64,000 bases of DNA from Ligustrum vulgare (Eukaryota; Streptophyta; Magnoliopsida; Lamiales; Oleaceae). The notes under the pieces were generated by a model. It searched no databases. It was given only the letters and a program-made list of their open reading frames with translations, and was not told the DNA's origin. Positions 45,821 through 57,100 of this stretch are shown one piece after another (position 1 is the first letter of the stretch; the number at the start of each line of letters is the position of its first letter). The translations under genes were made by a program, and so were the position numbers. The DNA is taken from assembly GCA_963555705.1 (NCBI GenBank), contig OY743190.1:25055491-25119490 (forward strand), given 5' to 3'.

Positions 45821-46390
45821 GCTGACGTGGATTCGATATATTGACCTCAACTCGGAGGGAGAGGTGATTTCCCAAAACCGAGGTGACAAGTTGCCGAGGT
45901 GATTTTGGAACCGACCTCCAATTAAAGAGAGAGGTGATTTTCCATGAACGAGGTGACTTGATGCCGAGGTGATGTTGATCGAGGTGAATTCCGAGCGTGG
46001 TTAGACTGGCGGCGCTGCTAAAACATCAAATCAACCATATTTATGTGTCAGTAATTATGATTGTTTGTAAAATGTCAGTATAATCATCTGTGACATGTTG
46101 TCAGTAGTTTCAATAGTCATTGTCAGTCACATACTGCAGACGTGATATGTTGTAATGATTATGTTTAAATTCCTCAACTACTATAAATAGAAGGGGTAAA
46201 TGCTCATTATAGGGCAGGTGATATAGAAAAAACCTCTCAAAACTCTTGCTATTTGTTTTCGTTGATTCGACCTGGCTGTCAGATCGGTATCGAACTGGAC
46301 GTGAATTTATGTAACTTTAATCTCAGTTCGCTTTCGATCTGCGGCTTTTCCCACCTCCTGTTATATTTCAAACTTTATTACAACATCGAT
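45820..46390 (+). repeat. LTR-like or promoter-bearing repeat with CGAGGTGA motifs
   Basis: Seven or so copies of (C)GAGGTGA between 45860 and 45985, then CTATAAATAGAAGGGG at 46179, followed by a CT-rich leader and a T-rich end at about 46386. This has the shape of a U3-R-U5 LTR left as a solo copy. Terminal TG/CA and a target duplication could not be fixed (possible edges TGCTGACG... and ...TTACAACA), so the class is uncertain. Confidence 0.4.
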
Positions 46391-46540
46391 CCTTTCATTC
46401 AAGAGCTGCATACTTAGACAAATTAATCAAAGAATATACAACTTATCTTTCAATTTGGGAGATCCTACTACTTTTATTTGTTGACAAAAACAGACGTCAA
46501 CATTCATGTTCAAAAAAAAAAAAAAAAAGGGAATAAAAAT

Positions 46541-46803
46541 TTACATGCGCCATTTTTCACAAATAGTTCCATCAATAACTCCAATACCTTTGATGGGCTC
46601 TCGAAATTGAAGCCAATTGCCGATAGAACTGAGCTTTAACGGTTTGGTGTTGTTCCAGTCCTGAGAATGATCGCATTGTGTCCTCTAACACTCTTAGAAA
46701 CATACTAAATTTATCTATGTAAAAATATATATAAAGTTTTACCTGCATGCCAGCATTCTTCGATGGATCAAGTTCTAAAGTTTCGCCAATAAGACCAAAT
46801 TTA
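46541..46803 (-). pseudogene. Two terminal exons of an unidentified gene
   Basis: On -, exon 46803-46743 (KFGLIGETLELDPSKNAGMQ) with GATACAG acceptor and CAG|GTAAAA donor, then exon 46660-46541 (DWNNTKPLKLSSIGNWLQF, REPIKGIGVIDGTICEKWRM, TAA). Frames join correctly and no stop intervenes. I do not recognise the protein. It could be the end of a real gene or a captured fragment. Confidence 0.45.
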
Positions 46804-47526
46804 CTGTATCAAGTGTTAACATCAAATAGCTGGTGTAAGGGAAGAAAAAAGAGTTATAACACAAGTAAAGTTACTTATAATCAGCTCTTTTTATTGTGCA
46901 TTTACCATATACAATAGTTCCAACCCAAAATCAGCAATACAAATTCCACGAGCTAACCACAATTCCAAAAAATAAATAAAATAAAAACACACATTTCAAT
47001 AAACACTAAAATCAGATCTGAGAATTCAACCACAAAAATGAAGCAACTATTATAATATATTCCATTCTCAAACTCCAATATCAAAATCAAACTGTGTTCT
47101 CCGACCTTACCTCTCTATTCTCCCCCATAACAAAAAACATTTAGTACTGAACAATTTAAGTCTGATCAAATATTATTGGGACAAATTCTGCAAATTCATA
47201 GAATTTAACAATTGAGTAAAACAATTAAAAAAACTTACCAAAATTACCAAATTACAAATGTTTATTAATTATATCATCCTTCGAAACAAAATAATAGTAG
47301 CCTGAAAATAAACATACCATCTGTCGAGACATAACTTCATGAAGTAAACATAATCATTTAAATATTCAATAATTTCATCAATTTTCACACCAGGACAAAG
47401 ATATACGTCAAGTTTTTTGTTCAACCATAACCAACTTTTGCACTTACCAATTTTTTTCTTTCAACTTTATCTTATGGTGCATGTCCAAATATATTGCATC
47501 AGTGTAAAGAAGCCAAGATGTCTGAT

Positions 47527-47647
47527 CATAAACCAAGGAAATCTTCATTTAGAAATAAAAAAAAAAAAAGATAAAACAATAGAACTTCATAAACCAAGGA
47601 AATCTTCATTTAGAAATAAAAAAAAAAAGATAAAACAATAGAACTTA
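47527..47647 (+). repeat. 62-bp tandem duplication
   Basis: Two copies of ATAAACCAAGGAAATCTTCA followed by an A-run and GATAAAACAATAGAACTT. Confidence 0.85.
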
Positions 47648-48064
47648 CGCCCTCATTTATGGCATCGTCAACATTCCGAAATTCGTACAATTTTCAACCA
47701 CTGTTTCCAACCAAAATCAAAAGAAAAAATACAAAAGATAAAGAAAATTGAAGAACACTTCCACTCCAATTTAAGTTTATCAATAACATGAATAAGAACA
47801 ATAAGTTCTCTTCGCAAATTGAACTACAAATACAGTGAAATGAAATTTTGAGAGAAGCCATAAGCCTAGAATCAAATAATCAAAGCCATCATAAAATCAC
47901 GGCAGATGTCCATAAACAAAAATTAAGAAAGGGACTTAATTGTGGTATTCATTGGAAAACATGAAGTACCTTCGTAGTGGGTAGCAAAGAGCTCGAATAT
48001 ACTTCAAGAATCTTGTTCTTGACTTCCTCCAACAGCTTGCTCAGCTCGAATATAAACCTAAAGT
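47645..48064 (-). pseudogene. Exon-like segments of an unidentified gene
   Basis: 48064-47972 reads FIFELSKLLEEVKNKILEV and YSSSLLPTTK between a CTTTAG acceptor and AAG|GTACTT. 47690-47646 reads YEFRNVDDAINEG before GTAAG. Same strand as the neighbours at 46541 and 48179. Not recognised; may belong with the 46541-46803 exons. Confidence 0.3.
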
Positions 48065-48178
48065 GATGTGGTTGCTTCACAGAGGTGCACTTCGCTCAGC
48101 CATGTGATGAGCATGTTTTAAGCTAAGTAAAAGAAACAAAATGAATAAATTAGTTAAAGTAAAAAAGAAATTAGCAAA

Positions 48179-49247
48179 CTGCCTTTGGTTGTAGATACCA
48201 CCGGCCTAGGGCAACCAAAATTGTTGAAAAATATCAATATCAAGTAGTAACTCCCAGCATATCTTATGAGACAAGGTAACACAGCATGCTAGACAGAGAA
48301 CATTTACCTGAACCTCAGCATCATTTCTCTCAATCTCAAGGCTTAGATCTGCAAAGTATTTCTTCTTTTCTTCTATGTTACGCCTCAGAACTACAACAGG
48401 AAGTTTTGTCTTCTCAAAATTGATAAATCTCACCTACATTACAAATCAATAATTAGAGAATATCAAGCATTTATTTATAACATAAGAGTGGCACGAGCAA
48501 AGACACACCATAATAGCTGAATAAGCAATCAGCCAATCAGGCAAGTCGCCGAGTAAACAACTGCCAAGTCCAGCCTTACCCATTTCAATGTAATCTTCTT
48601 CGGACACCAAATCTAGTTCACAAGCTTCTAGCATCAAACGATGTCGATTAAGTACCCCGTGATACCCTTTTACCTACCTAATGACAACAACAATCAGATA
48701 CCATCTAATGTGGCCAATTGAGATACATGAAAAGTATTTACAGGGGAAAAAATAGGTGCAATAAAATTTTATGAAGAATATATGAATCCACCCCCAAACC
48801 TAAGATACTCAACATAGCAAAACTGTGAACTTTCTCAATTTGTTAACTTTCTGAAAAGCAAAAGTTTTCTCCAGTTGTGCTTCTTATATAAGCAGCTGCA
48901 AAAGTTTGAGCAATCCTTCAACTAGCAGAGAAGGTGCAATTTCTATACCATTTGGAACGCCCCCTCCCCAGTAAGATTCAGATAACTCCCAAGGCAAACC
49001 TGGCTGCCACATAAGCAAATGGAAGCATCGTACTCTCCCTTACTCTACAACGATGGCATTGAAAATCAATCAGTACAATAATAAACTAACAATTCAGCTG
49101 TCAAGCTTGAGAAAAGCTTCAAATGATGTCAACCCTTACCTCTATAACAAAATTGTAGTCAAAGGAGATCTCTTCACCATATGCAATGGGTCTAACCGAA
49201 TAGACCCCAATCTGGTATTGACCATCAATAGCAGTAACCATGTTGTC
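48179..49247 (-). pseudogene. ATXR3/SDG2-type histone H3K4 methyltransferase, five-exon fragment
   Basis: Exons on -: 49247-49140 (DGQYQIGVYSVRPIAYGEEI, SFDYNFVIE: the end of the SET domain), 49044-48949 (EYDASICLCGSQVCLGSYLN, LTGEGAFQM: post-SET Cys cluster), 48673-48509 (LNRHRLMLEACELDLVSEED, LGSCLLGDLPDWLIAYSAI), 48433-48308 (VRFINFEKTKLPVVVLRRNI, EEKKKYFADLSLEIE), and 48205 to about 48179 (AGGIYNQRQ, then lost). Sizes are 36, 32, 55 and 42 whole codons with GT-AG borders. Order and wording match ATXR3/SDG2, the main H3K4 trimethylase of plants, just after its catalytic core. N-terminal exons and the rest of the C-terminus are absent, so this is a relic or captured fragment. No stop inside the exons: it is young or was recently moved. 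Confidence 0.82.
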
Positions 49248-49249
49248 CT

Positions 49250-49771
49250 GATAAAGGAGAACGTTAGGAAATCCAGTATTTAAATCAAAGAGAACATTAG
49301 GAAATACAAAATTTCAAATATAAAAATTTCTAGAATAATAAGCTCAAAATTTCTGCTATTGATTTAGAGAACTGAAACAAATAGATGCCTAGAAGCTTTT
49401 GCAGTCGATTCTCACCGTCTAGTCGCTGGAACACGACCAAGTTCAGGTCGATTTTTCTCTGAATCAAATAGATGCCCAGAAGCTTTCTGCCCTATCTGCC
49501 AGCCTCTATCTCTGTCACTTCCTTCCTACTTTCATCCTGGTCAGCTTCACTGCAATCCGATTTTTGATTGACCACTTTAGCCTTCACAGATTTTAGCCTC
49601 TGGTCGGTGCTCTGGTTTGCTCATCTGGGAATTTTTGAAAAAAAAAAATGAAGTAATGACAAGTCTGTGGGTGCACATTTTTTGAGGCGTATGGAGACGT
49701 GTCCAGAAAGATTTGTATAAATTCATTTTGAATTTTTCTGTACCTGCAGTGACTTTGGGAGGGTGTCTGGG
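49250..49771. other. Spacer between the SDG2 fragment and a hAT element
   Basis: Includes two similar phrases around ATAGATGCCNAGAAGCTTT (49381 and 49467). No gene. Confidence 0.4.
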
Positions 49772-50865
49772 CAGAGACGGATCTACCGTGCGGCGAGCTA
49801 GCGCGGCCACACTAGTTGGCCGCCGGCGGACCTCCGGCAGACTGTAGTGCCACTTTTTCAAGTTTTCGGCTTTCCCCCATTTTTTTGGTTGTTACTCTTG
49901 ACGTGGCCCAACAACTAATAACCTCCAAGCCCAAATACCCAACGTTTCAACTTTCAACCCATTTCAGTTCCACTCCAGATCCCCTTCAAACCCTCGATTC
50001 CAGATAGCATCCCTCCCGTAGCAGCTCAACCTCGCTCCTTAGGAATTATCGATGACAGCTCCTCTAGCTCCAGCCTCCAGTCACTTCTCCAGCAACAGCA
50101 GCAAGACCACCTCTTATCACCTCCTGCGTTGCCCTCCTCCAACCAGCAAGTAGTCTCAGTAAGTTTGTAAATTGTAATTTCTTGGCTTTGTAATTTTATA
50201 TTTCGTAATTTCTAAGTTCTAATCAGTTGTATTGAATCTTGATTTATCAATTTTGATCAATTCTCAATTTCTAACTTCTAAGAACCACTGGAGTAGAGCA
50301 GCGTGCAGCAGTGCAGACGTTGTACAGCCATGCTTTGATCTATTCTCACTCTATCATTTGAATTATAAGGTACTGAGGCTGCCCCTGATTCATTATAATT
50401 GAAGTGCTATTTGGAAATTATACATAAATGCTATTTTTAACTTTTTGTAATGTGGTCACTTGTGAGCTCCATGTTCCCCTGCTTGAATTATGAATTGAGA
50501 TTTGGAGAATAGTTGATTAAATTTGTGAATTGTGATTATTGATTTATATGTTATGAATTGAGATTTGGTGATACTTTGATTTGATTTGTGATTATTGATT
50601 TATAGGTTGTTAATTGAGATTTGGTGAATATGTGATTTGTGGATTGTGATTATGTATTTATATTTTGCAAATTGAGATTTGATGAATATTTGATTTTATT
50701 TCATTACAACATTTTAGTGTATTTCTATACCGATTCATTAATTTTTAATATATTATTTAATTAAATAATAATAAATAAATCTCTCTATTGCGGCCGTTGA
50801 TTATCGTCGGTCAATGGTCAACGATCGACCGCTATAGCTGAAGTTATTTCCTGGATCCGTCCCTG
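49772..50865. mobile_element. hAT-like element, 1094 bp, with gene-like insert
   Basis: Ends CAGAGACGGATCTACCG and (inverted) CAGGGACGGATCCAGG, the common plant hAT terminus. Flanks TGTCTGGG and GTCTTGGG agree apart from one base shift. Inside, 49816-50160 (+) looks like a 5' exon (Pro/Ser/Gln-rich, ending at CAGTAAGT). The remainder has short repeats of TTGTGATTATTGATTTAT. No transposase. Confidence 0.7.
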
Positions 50866-50889
50866 GTCTTGGGTGGGAGATTTTGGGGA

Positions 50890-50904
50890 GGGGGGGGGGG
50901 GGGG
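50890..50904 (+). repeat. Poly-G run
   Basis: 15 G in a row preceded by GGGGAG; potential G-quadruplex on +. Confidence 0.9.
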
Positions 50905-51047
50905 AGTTTGGCCAAACTCTCCTCCTATTATATAATAAATAGATTGTCAATTGTTTTGGGAAAATGACAAAAAAATTATGGGTTCTCCTTTGTGAGTTCT
51001 GATCAACTAAAGGAAAGAGAAGGCAATTTCTTTTAAGGGCCGAAAAA

Positions 51048-51370
51048 TTTAAAACTCACGTTTTGGACAAAAATTGAACTGAAAACGAAACCAAAATTTC
51101 ATTCTCCTAGAACCCTTGCCTATTTCCCTATCCTTCTTTCTCTGTTTATTTCTCCATAATGATGTTGCTTTCAGCCTCATAGATACAGATCAAATCTAAA
51201 ACAAAATCTGCATCGAAAATGTATTTTGTTGTTTTCTCTTTTCATTTAAAAAACTTCCTAGATTTTTCTTTTTTTATCCTGCGTGGAATAAATGAGTCAA
51301 TTGAAAATTGCCCTAACTGTTAAAAAATTGGGTGTTTGGTATTCTCGTGAATGTCATTTTTACTGTGTAT
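51048..51370 (+). repeat. Dispersed duplicate, copy 2 (partner 42705-43034)
   Basis: Same orientation, ends in the same phrase TTTTTACTGTGTA, then continues with uninterrupted DNA (TTGTCAATTGTGAGGG). Shorter repeats of that downstream phrase also occur at 50947-51015. Confidence 0.85.
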
Positions 51371-51439
51371 TGTCAATTGTGAGGGAAAAATTACAAAAAA
51401 TTATGGGTTCTCCTTCATGGGTTTTTTGATCAACAAAAG

Positions 51440-52600
51440 AGTTAATTATACCAATGGTCACTGAACTTTCCATTTCGTTTGAAAAGTTTTTCCCATTCAT
51501 CACCCTAATGAAAAACATTTGGGTCACTTAGGGACGGACACCCCCACTGGGATTTAAAAGAAGGGTTAATTGCATGGGGCACTATAAAAAAAATACTAAA
51601 TTGAAGAATCCGGTTGTTGATGAATTTACTGAAAAATACTTTCTTTCTTCACTGCCATCTCCTTTCCCCAGCACTGATAGCACTGGTTTTCTTCTCGACT
51701 CCCAAGCTACACACCGGCGCTACCTCCGACCACCATAACCACGACCATGGCCAACACCACCACCACATCGACCGGACCACCACAACAACCAGAGCAACCA
51801 CACATCTACCACTGTTGTTTCTTCCCCATTGCTTCCTGTTCTCCGATGCACCGCCGCCCAAAATTCTGAAGGGAAGAAACCTGAAATCGATTTGAACATG
51901 GCGGCGGAAGAATATGAGGAATCGGATTTCATGCCACAATCAAAAGAACAGTTCCATCCGATCGTCAAAACACCACGAGCTGTTCGCCTCATCGTCTCCA
52001 CCATAAATGTCAAAAGCATTAGCGAGAATTCAGGGCATCAAGCCACTGCCACAGGCAAGCAAGTGTTGAAGAATCTGACGGAAGTGGAGGAGGAGGTTGA
52101 AGCCGAGGCAATGCCAGTCATTGTATCTGATTCAAAGAACAGGGTTAGTCGTCGTGGTGGCTTAGTGGCTGTGGTGGTGGTCGGTGGTCGTGAACTATAC
52201 TTAAAGTGTAGATAATAGTGCACGAAAAGTGTTTGATTAATGTTTGAGACAAAGTATCATAAAAAAAAAAAGTATAAAGTTTCAAGCTGTGATACTACAA
52301 TTTCGTTCAAAGTATCATAAAAATTTGATGAAGTTTCATGTTATGATATCAATATTGAAAGTAACACAACTATTATGTTGTGATACTTGTAAAGTATCAC
52401 AAAATGATACTTCAGAGTACAGTATTTTTCAAAAAAAAAAAAAAAAAAAAAGTATTTTTTAGTTTTTTTAAAAATAAAGTAAATTTCAATTATGATACAA
52501 AAAGATGGGTATTTGTACAAACACCCCTAAAAAAAAAAAAATTGAGTCCAGTATGCTTTGGGTAAAAAAAAATAAAAATTGAAAAGCCCAAAATCAGCCA
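51440..52600 (+). other. Gene-like stretch with two short frames, unsupported
   Basis: 51614-51895 (His/Thr-rich from a CACCAC repeat) and 51829-52215 (starts with PEIDLNMAAEEYEESDFM, acidic) overlap in different frames. No family is recognisable, and repeats of AAAGTATCA follow at 52240-52400. A short real exon cannot be excluded. Confidence 0.3.
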
Positions 52601-53195
52601 TTATTAGCTCCAGACTGATCCCAAAACCCAAATCAAATCCAATTCTATTCTCCTGCTGGCTCCCCGCTTCTTCCGTCCCTGTCTGTGCCGCTGTGCGTGC
52701 GTGCCCGGTGCCTCCGCCGATTGCCGGTGTCCAGTAGACCCTCCGTCGCCGCCGTCCCTGCTTACGCTGCTCCTCCTCGCCGAGAAGTCGACCAAGTCCC
52801 GACAGTCTGCCTCTCGCCTAGAAATCAGATTGGGGTACAATTTTTCCAAGTAAGTTTTAACTAATTGATAATGCCTCTTGTCTTGTTAAATGTTAGTATG
52901 TTACTCTTGTGCAGTAGTTGTGTTGTTTTGTGTACTTGAAATTTTGAAATGTGCAGCTTCTTAGAATTCAGTCAGACGGTTCAGTGCATTTTACTTTTTT
53001 TTTTTTTATTTATGATTTTGTTCCAGCTTTGTCACAGTGATGAGAAGTGCATTTTAGTTTTTGATTTATTGGATGAAATTTAAGTTAAAATTTTCTGATT
53101 AGATTTAGGTGGATGAAATAAAGGTTTTTTGCAAACGAATTAAAATTGATTATTGATGATGTATTGTCACATTTGATATTTCAGATTAATAGATT

Positions 53196-53400
53196 ATGGA
53201 GAGATATTTAATAAAAAGATATCGTCAAGAAAATGTTGTTGAGGAGAGTTTAAATAGAGTTGAGAAGGATTCAAACACATTTGTTGGAAGTTCAAAAACG
53301 GTTGAGAGGAGCTCAACTTTAATTAAGGAATTTGATGTTGCATAGCATCCCTCTGACCCCAGATTAAGAATTCTAATTTCGAATTATACTCCTATGATTA
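53196..53400 (+). pseudogene. hAT-family (TTF/ZMYM1-like) transposase N-terminal fragment
   Basis: Starts ATGGAGAGATATTTAATAAA (MERYLIKRYRQENVVEESL). It then has a charged linker and, after a TAG, HPSDPRLRILISNYTP, equivalent to the DPGLRKxIxxYxP block that opens plant TTF-type/DUF4371 domesticated or hAT transposases. Only the first exon survives; the stop at 53343-53345 breaks it. Confidence 0.55.
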
Positions 53401-53834
53401 TAGTTTTTGGTTTTTGGTTTTCTAATCAAGTCCATAATCCATTAAATTGAAGGAACTAAATCAAATATCTCTGTGGAACTATAATGAATTGTGATTTCCA
53501 TGTTCATATATATAGAATGATACGGAGATGAAATATGCAGAAAACCTTTGAACCTCCAATTTTAGAAACCAATTTGGCACTCAAAATCGTCGTTTCAATC
53601 ATTTTGATTAAAAAAAATTGGGGGCTCCACTCCCGAAAGGGGGCCTCCCCCCTCCCACCACTTAAAAATTTTGGCCCCCACTTGCTCAAAATCCTGGGAC
53701 TCACTTCACGGATTTTGCCACTTGTCTAACGGAATTCCGACATGGCACTGATTTGGACTAACGGTATATCCACGTGTGAAAAAATTATAGCCAAACACGC
53801 CCCTACCCACTTGGAAACACGCATCTCTCTCTCT

Positions 53835-54184
53835 GAAATTGGGTACTCTATTCACGCCTCTTTCCTTACTTATGTCAAACGAATGCTAAATCCTTTGATA
53901 GCGTTTGGAAAACATGTTTTACATGTAGTTAATTATCTCACAACCCATTCCAAAGAGAAACCATCTCCGCCCGTCGCCTTCTTCAAGTCAGTGGGCATCT
54001 TCTCTCTCTGAAATTGGGTACTCTATTCACGCCTCTTTCCTTACTTCTGTCAAACGAATGCTAAATCCTTTGATAGCGTTTGGAAAACATGTTTTACATG
54101 TAGTTAATTACCTCACAACCCATTCCAGAGAGAAACCATCTCCGCCCGTCGCCTTCTTCAAGTCAGTGGGCATCTTCTCTCTTT
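53835..54184 (+). repeat. 175-bp tandem duplication over a 5' exon
   Basis: Two copies starting GAAATTGGGTACTCTATTC (53835 and 54010), nearly identical. 175 is not a multiple of three, so the copies read in different frames; only the second joins the downstream gene. Confidence 0.9.
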
Positions 54185-57100
54185 GTCAATGCCAGGAATT
54201 TGCTCCTGCGAAAGCAATAAACTCGGACTCCAGTAATAACACGGTTCCTGCAATTTCCAGAGTTAACCCCAAGAATGTATCTTTTTTGTGTTTCGAGTTT
54301 TTATGTCTATCGGTTGTGATTTGCTCTGTGAAGATGATTGAAGAAAATGGTAAGGGAGAACAAAGATTGTTGCATAAGATTGATTATTAAGTCGAGGAAA
54401 ATCAGTAATTGTAACAGTCCCCACCCCCCACCCCCACCTTTTCCAAGGGTACATCTTCATTTGTTTGTGATCTTTTCCTTTTAGCGTTCGTATAAAAGTT
54501 TGGCTGCTATTCTAAAATGCTTTGTTCTTGTTCTTGCCTTTTCTTTTCTCGTTTATTATTTTGACCAACAAAAACCTTCGCTGTGGCCAGGGGCCCAGAA
54601 AATTTACAAACAAGAACCCATACAAGAAATTGTGCAGAAATTTATATACATATAGGATTCGTGCTTATAATTTGATCACGTCGGACAAATTTCAATTACC
54701 TCTGGAATGCTTAGTTCTCTCGTTTGGACATATGCATGCTTCTGGTTCAAACTACATTTTCTTTTACCCTACTGAAAATAGACCATTAGGACTAGATGAT
54801 AACATCCTAATTATATTGAATAAGCTTTTTGCACTGCATTTTTCTATTATTATTTATTATTTTGTATATTTTGTGCAACATGTTGAGTGCTAACAAAAGA
54901 GAGGAGCCATCTCTCTTTTTCTACCATGTATTGCCAACTTCTCATTTATTTTGCCCACATGGGTGATGTTTAGGGTGAACAAAGTGGGTAGTAGTATATT
55001 GAATTTGCAAACTGAAATGAGAGAAATCGCAAAGACTTGGCTTGAGGAGACAGAAAGTGTACATATTTGTGATTTTGCATCAGGAGCAATGTCACATTAC
55101 AACAATATATATAACTTTATCCAGTTGGGTTTTCTCAACTTGTCTTCGTTTTGACTTTAGTTGAGATGAAAGAAACTACATGATTGAATTATGCAGGTCA
55201 AGACATGCACATACATATCCTCAGATGTATCTAGGATTTGCAAATGTTGTTATACATAGCTGCCAAATTGATGAGTAGTTTTGTGGAAGTATGCTTTCCA
55301 AATCATTGACGACTTAAAGATCTTCGTGCCAGTTGAGTATTCTGCAATTTTTCTTATTGTTATTATTCCTATTCTTTTCCTCTGATTATTTCTGTAACAT
55401 TTTTGACAGAGTAGAAGAAACTGAACTTTAAACAGATTATTTCTGCAACATCTTTTGCCACTTTTACCACTTTGTTGGTTGGTAAACATGCAAGTTTTTT
55501 GCCGAACATTGTCGCAAATGTATCGACAAATGCATACAGTTTCCCGTGATGGTCCAAGTGACACCTTGAAGAGAAAAGTTTCTTTGTTAGAGAAGAAGAG
55601 GAAAAGCAAGAACCCTAGAAAAAATCAACTATTTGTGGAAGTTCCTGAACCTGGATCTTACCTTGATACAGCAACTATGCCAATGATACTCACTGCAGTG
55701 GGATTTGCACTCTTTGCAAAGCTCCTGATGATGGTACTATTGCATCTCTTGAACTTGCTTTAAAATACTGTAATCAATTTTACAAATTCCTTTTTCTTAA
55801 CAAAGGGTTTGACAATTAGATGGTTTTCCTTAATATTTATGTTGCCTTCCTAAAAGTAGCATTCCTTCAGATTTTGAGAATGCAGTTAGCTCTAAAAAAA
55901 CAGTTGTTTAAGCTTCCGATGAGCCTGTACTATTTTCTTTTAAAGTATTTTCTAACTTTAAAGTTTAAAGTTCTTATAGAAAGTCACTGGGTTTTGGTTG
56001 GAAAACTCTCAGGTTGTCTCCCAGAGGACAGAAGAATTAAGGCTCTATTCTTTAATGCAATCATTACAATTTATAAATCAATTTATAAACAACACAATTT
56101 CTCAAATCACTTTTTAACCATACATGTTTTCTCTCTCCGCTTTTTAACAGCACATTACCTCAAAAATATAAATAAACCAATTTATAATTGCAACAGGTTA
56201 CTAAACAGAACCTAAATTTTTAGGTCTCTCTTTGTTCTATGGTCAGGAGTGATCTTTGATCTTAAAGCTATACCCAAGTTATATAATAACAATCCATCTA
56301 CTTTTATGTTTATTTTCATTTGTTCTGTTGTGTTTATATTAAAAAATTTGTGATATGCAACTGATGTTAATAATCTTGTGTGCTGGAAGCTCGATGAGTC
56401 CAAGTCTCAGGAGATGATTGAGCGGAAAATAAAGAATGCCCCTGCTGGTCAGGGAACTGTTAGGATGCTCACCCGTGAGGAGTGGGAAGAAATTCAAGAA
56501 GTACGTCCAAGAACTCCATTTGAATCTAAGCTTGCTCGTCCAAATGCACGAATAAGGACTGGGGAACAATTGCACTTGGTAAGATCAACACTCATCTATT
56601 TCTTTTTCTTTCCTGGTTTTAACTATTTGAAAAAATATATGTACCCTTTTAGTAGACAAAAACTAAACCTACATTAATTCAAAATTTTAAGGATATTCAC
56701 TCCCCAAAGGCAGCCCTCTCCTACAAGTTCAAGTCTAACACGTGGTAGTTTGTGGTAGAATGATTTCATGTTATTATTGTAGCTTCATTTCATACTTTCA
56801 TGCATTATTACGGAATCCAGCATATTATCTATGCTATCCTTGTGCTTCAGTTTAGTTACTAAGAAATAAGGTTAGTTTATCTAGGAGGAGCCAAAGTGAT
56901 GCAGAACGAGAAAGAAATATAAGAGAGGATAGAGAAGAATAGAATTTGGAGAATGAATAATATTAATAATCATTTCAATAGTCCACGTAATTGAAAAATT
57001 ATATCCCTATTTATACTTATATCTCTAATAGAAATGAAAAAGAAATTTTCCCTAAGTTAAAACTAATATGGAAAGTATTAGTCCTATGGTAATATATGTG

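Noticed and set aside
53742..54011. 89-codon frame as the start of the 54058-63717 gene
   Set aside because: First copy of the tandem duplication; its frame ends before the splice donor, while the second copy joins in phase.
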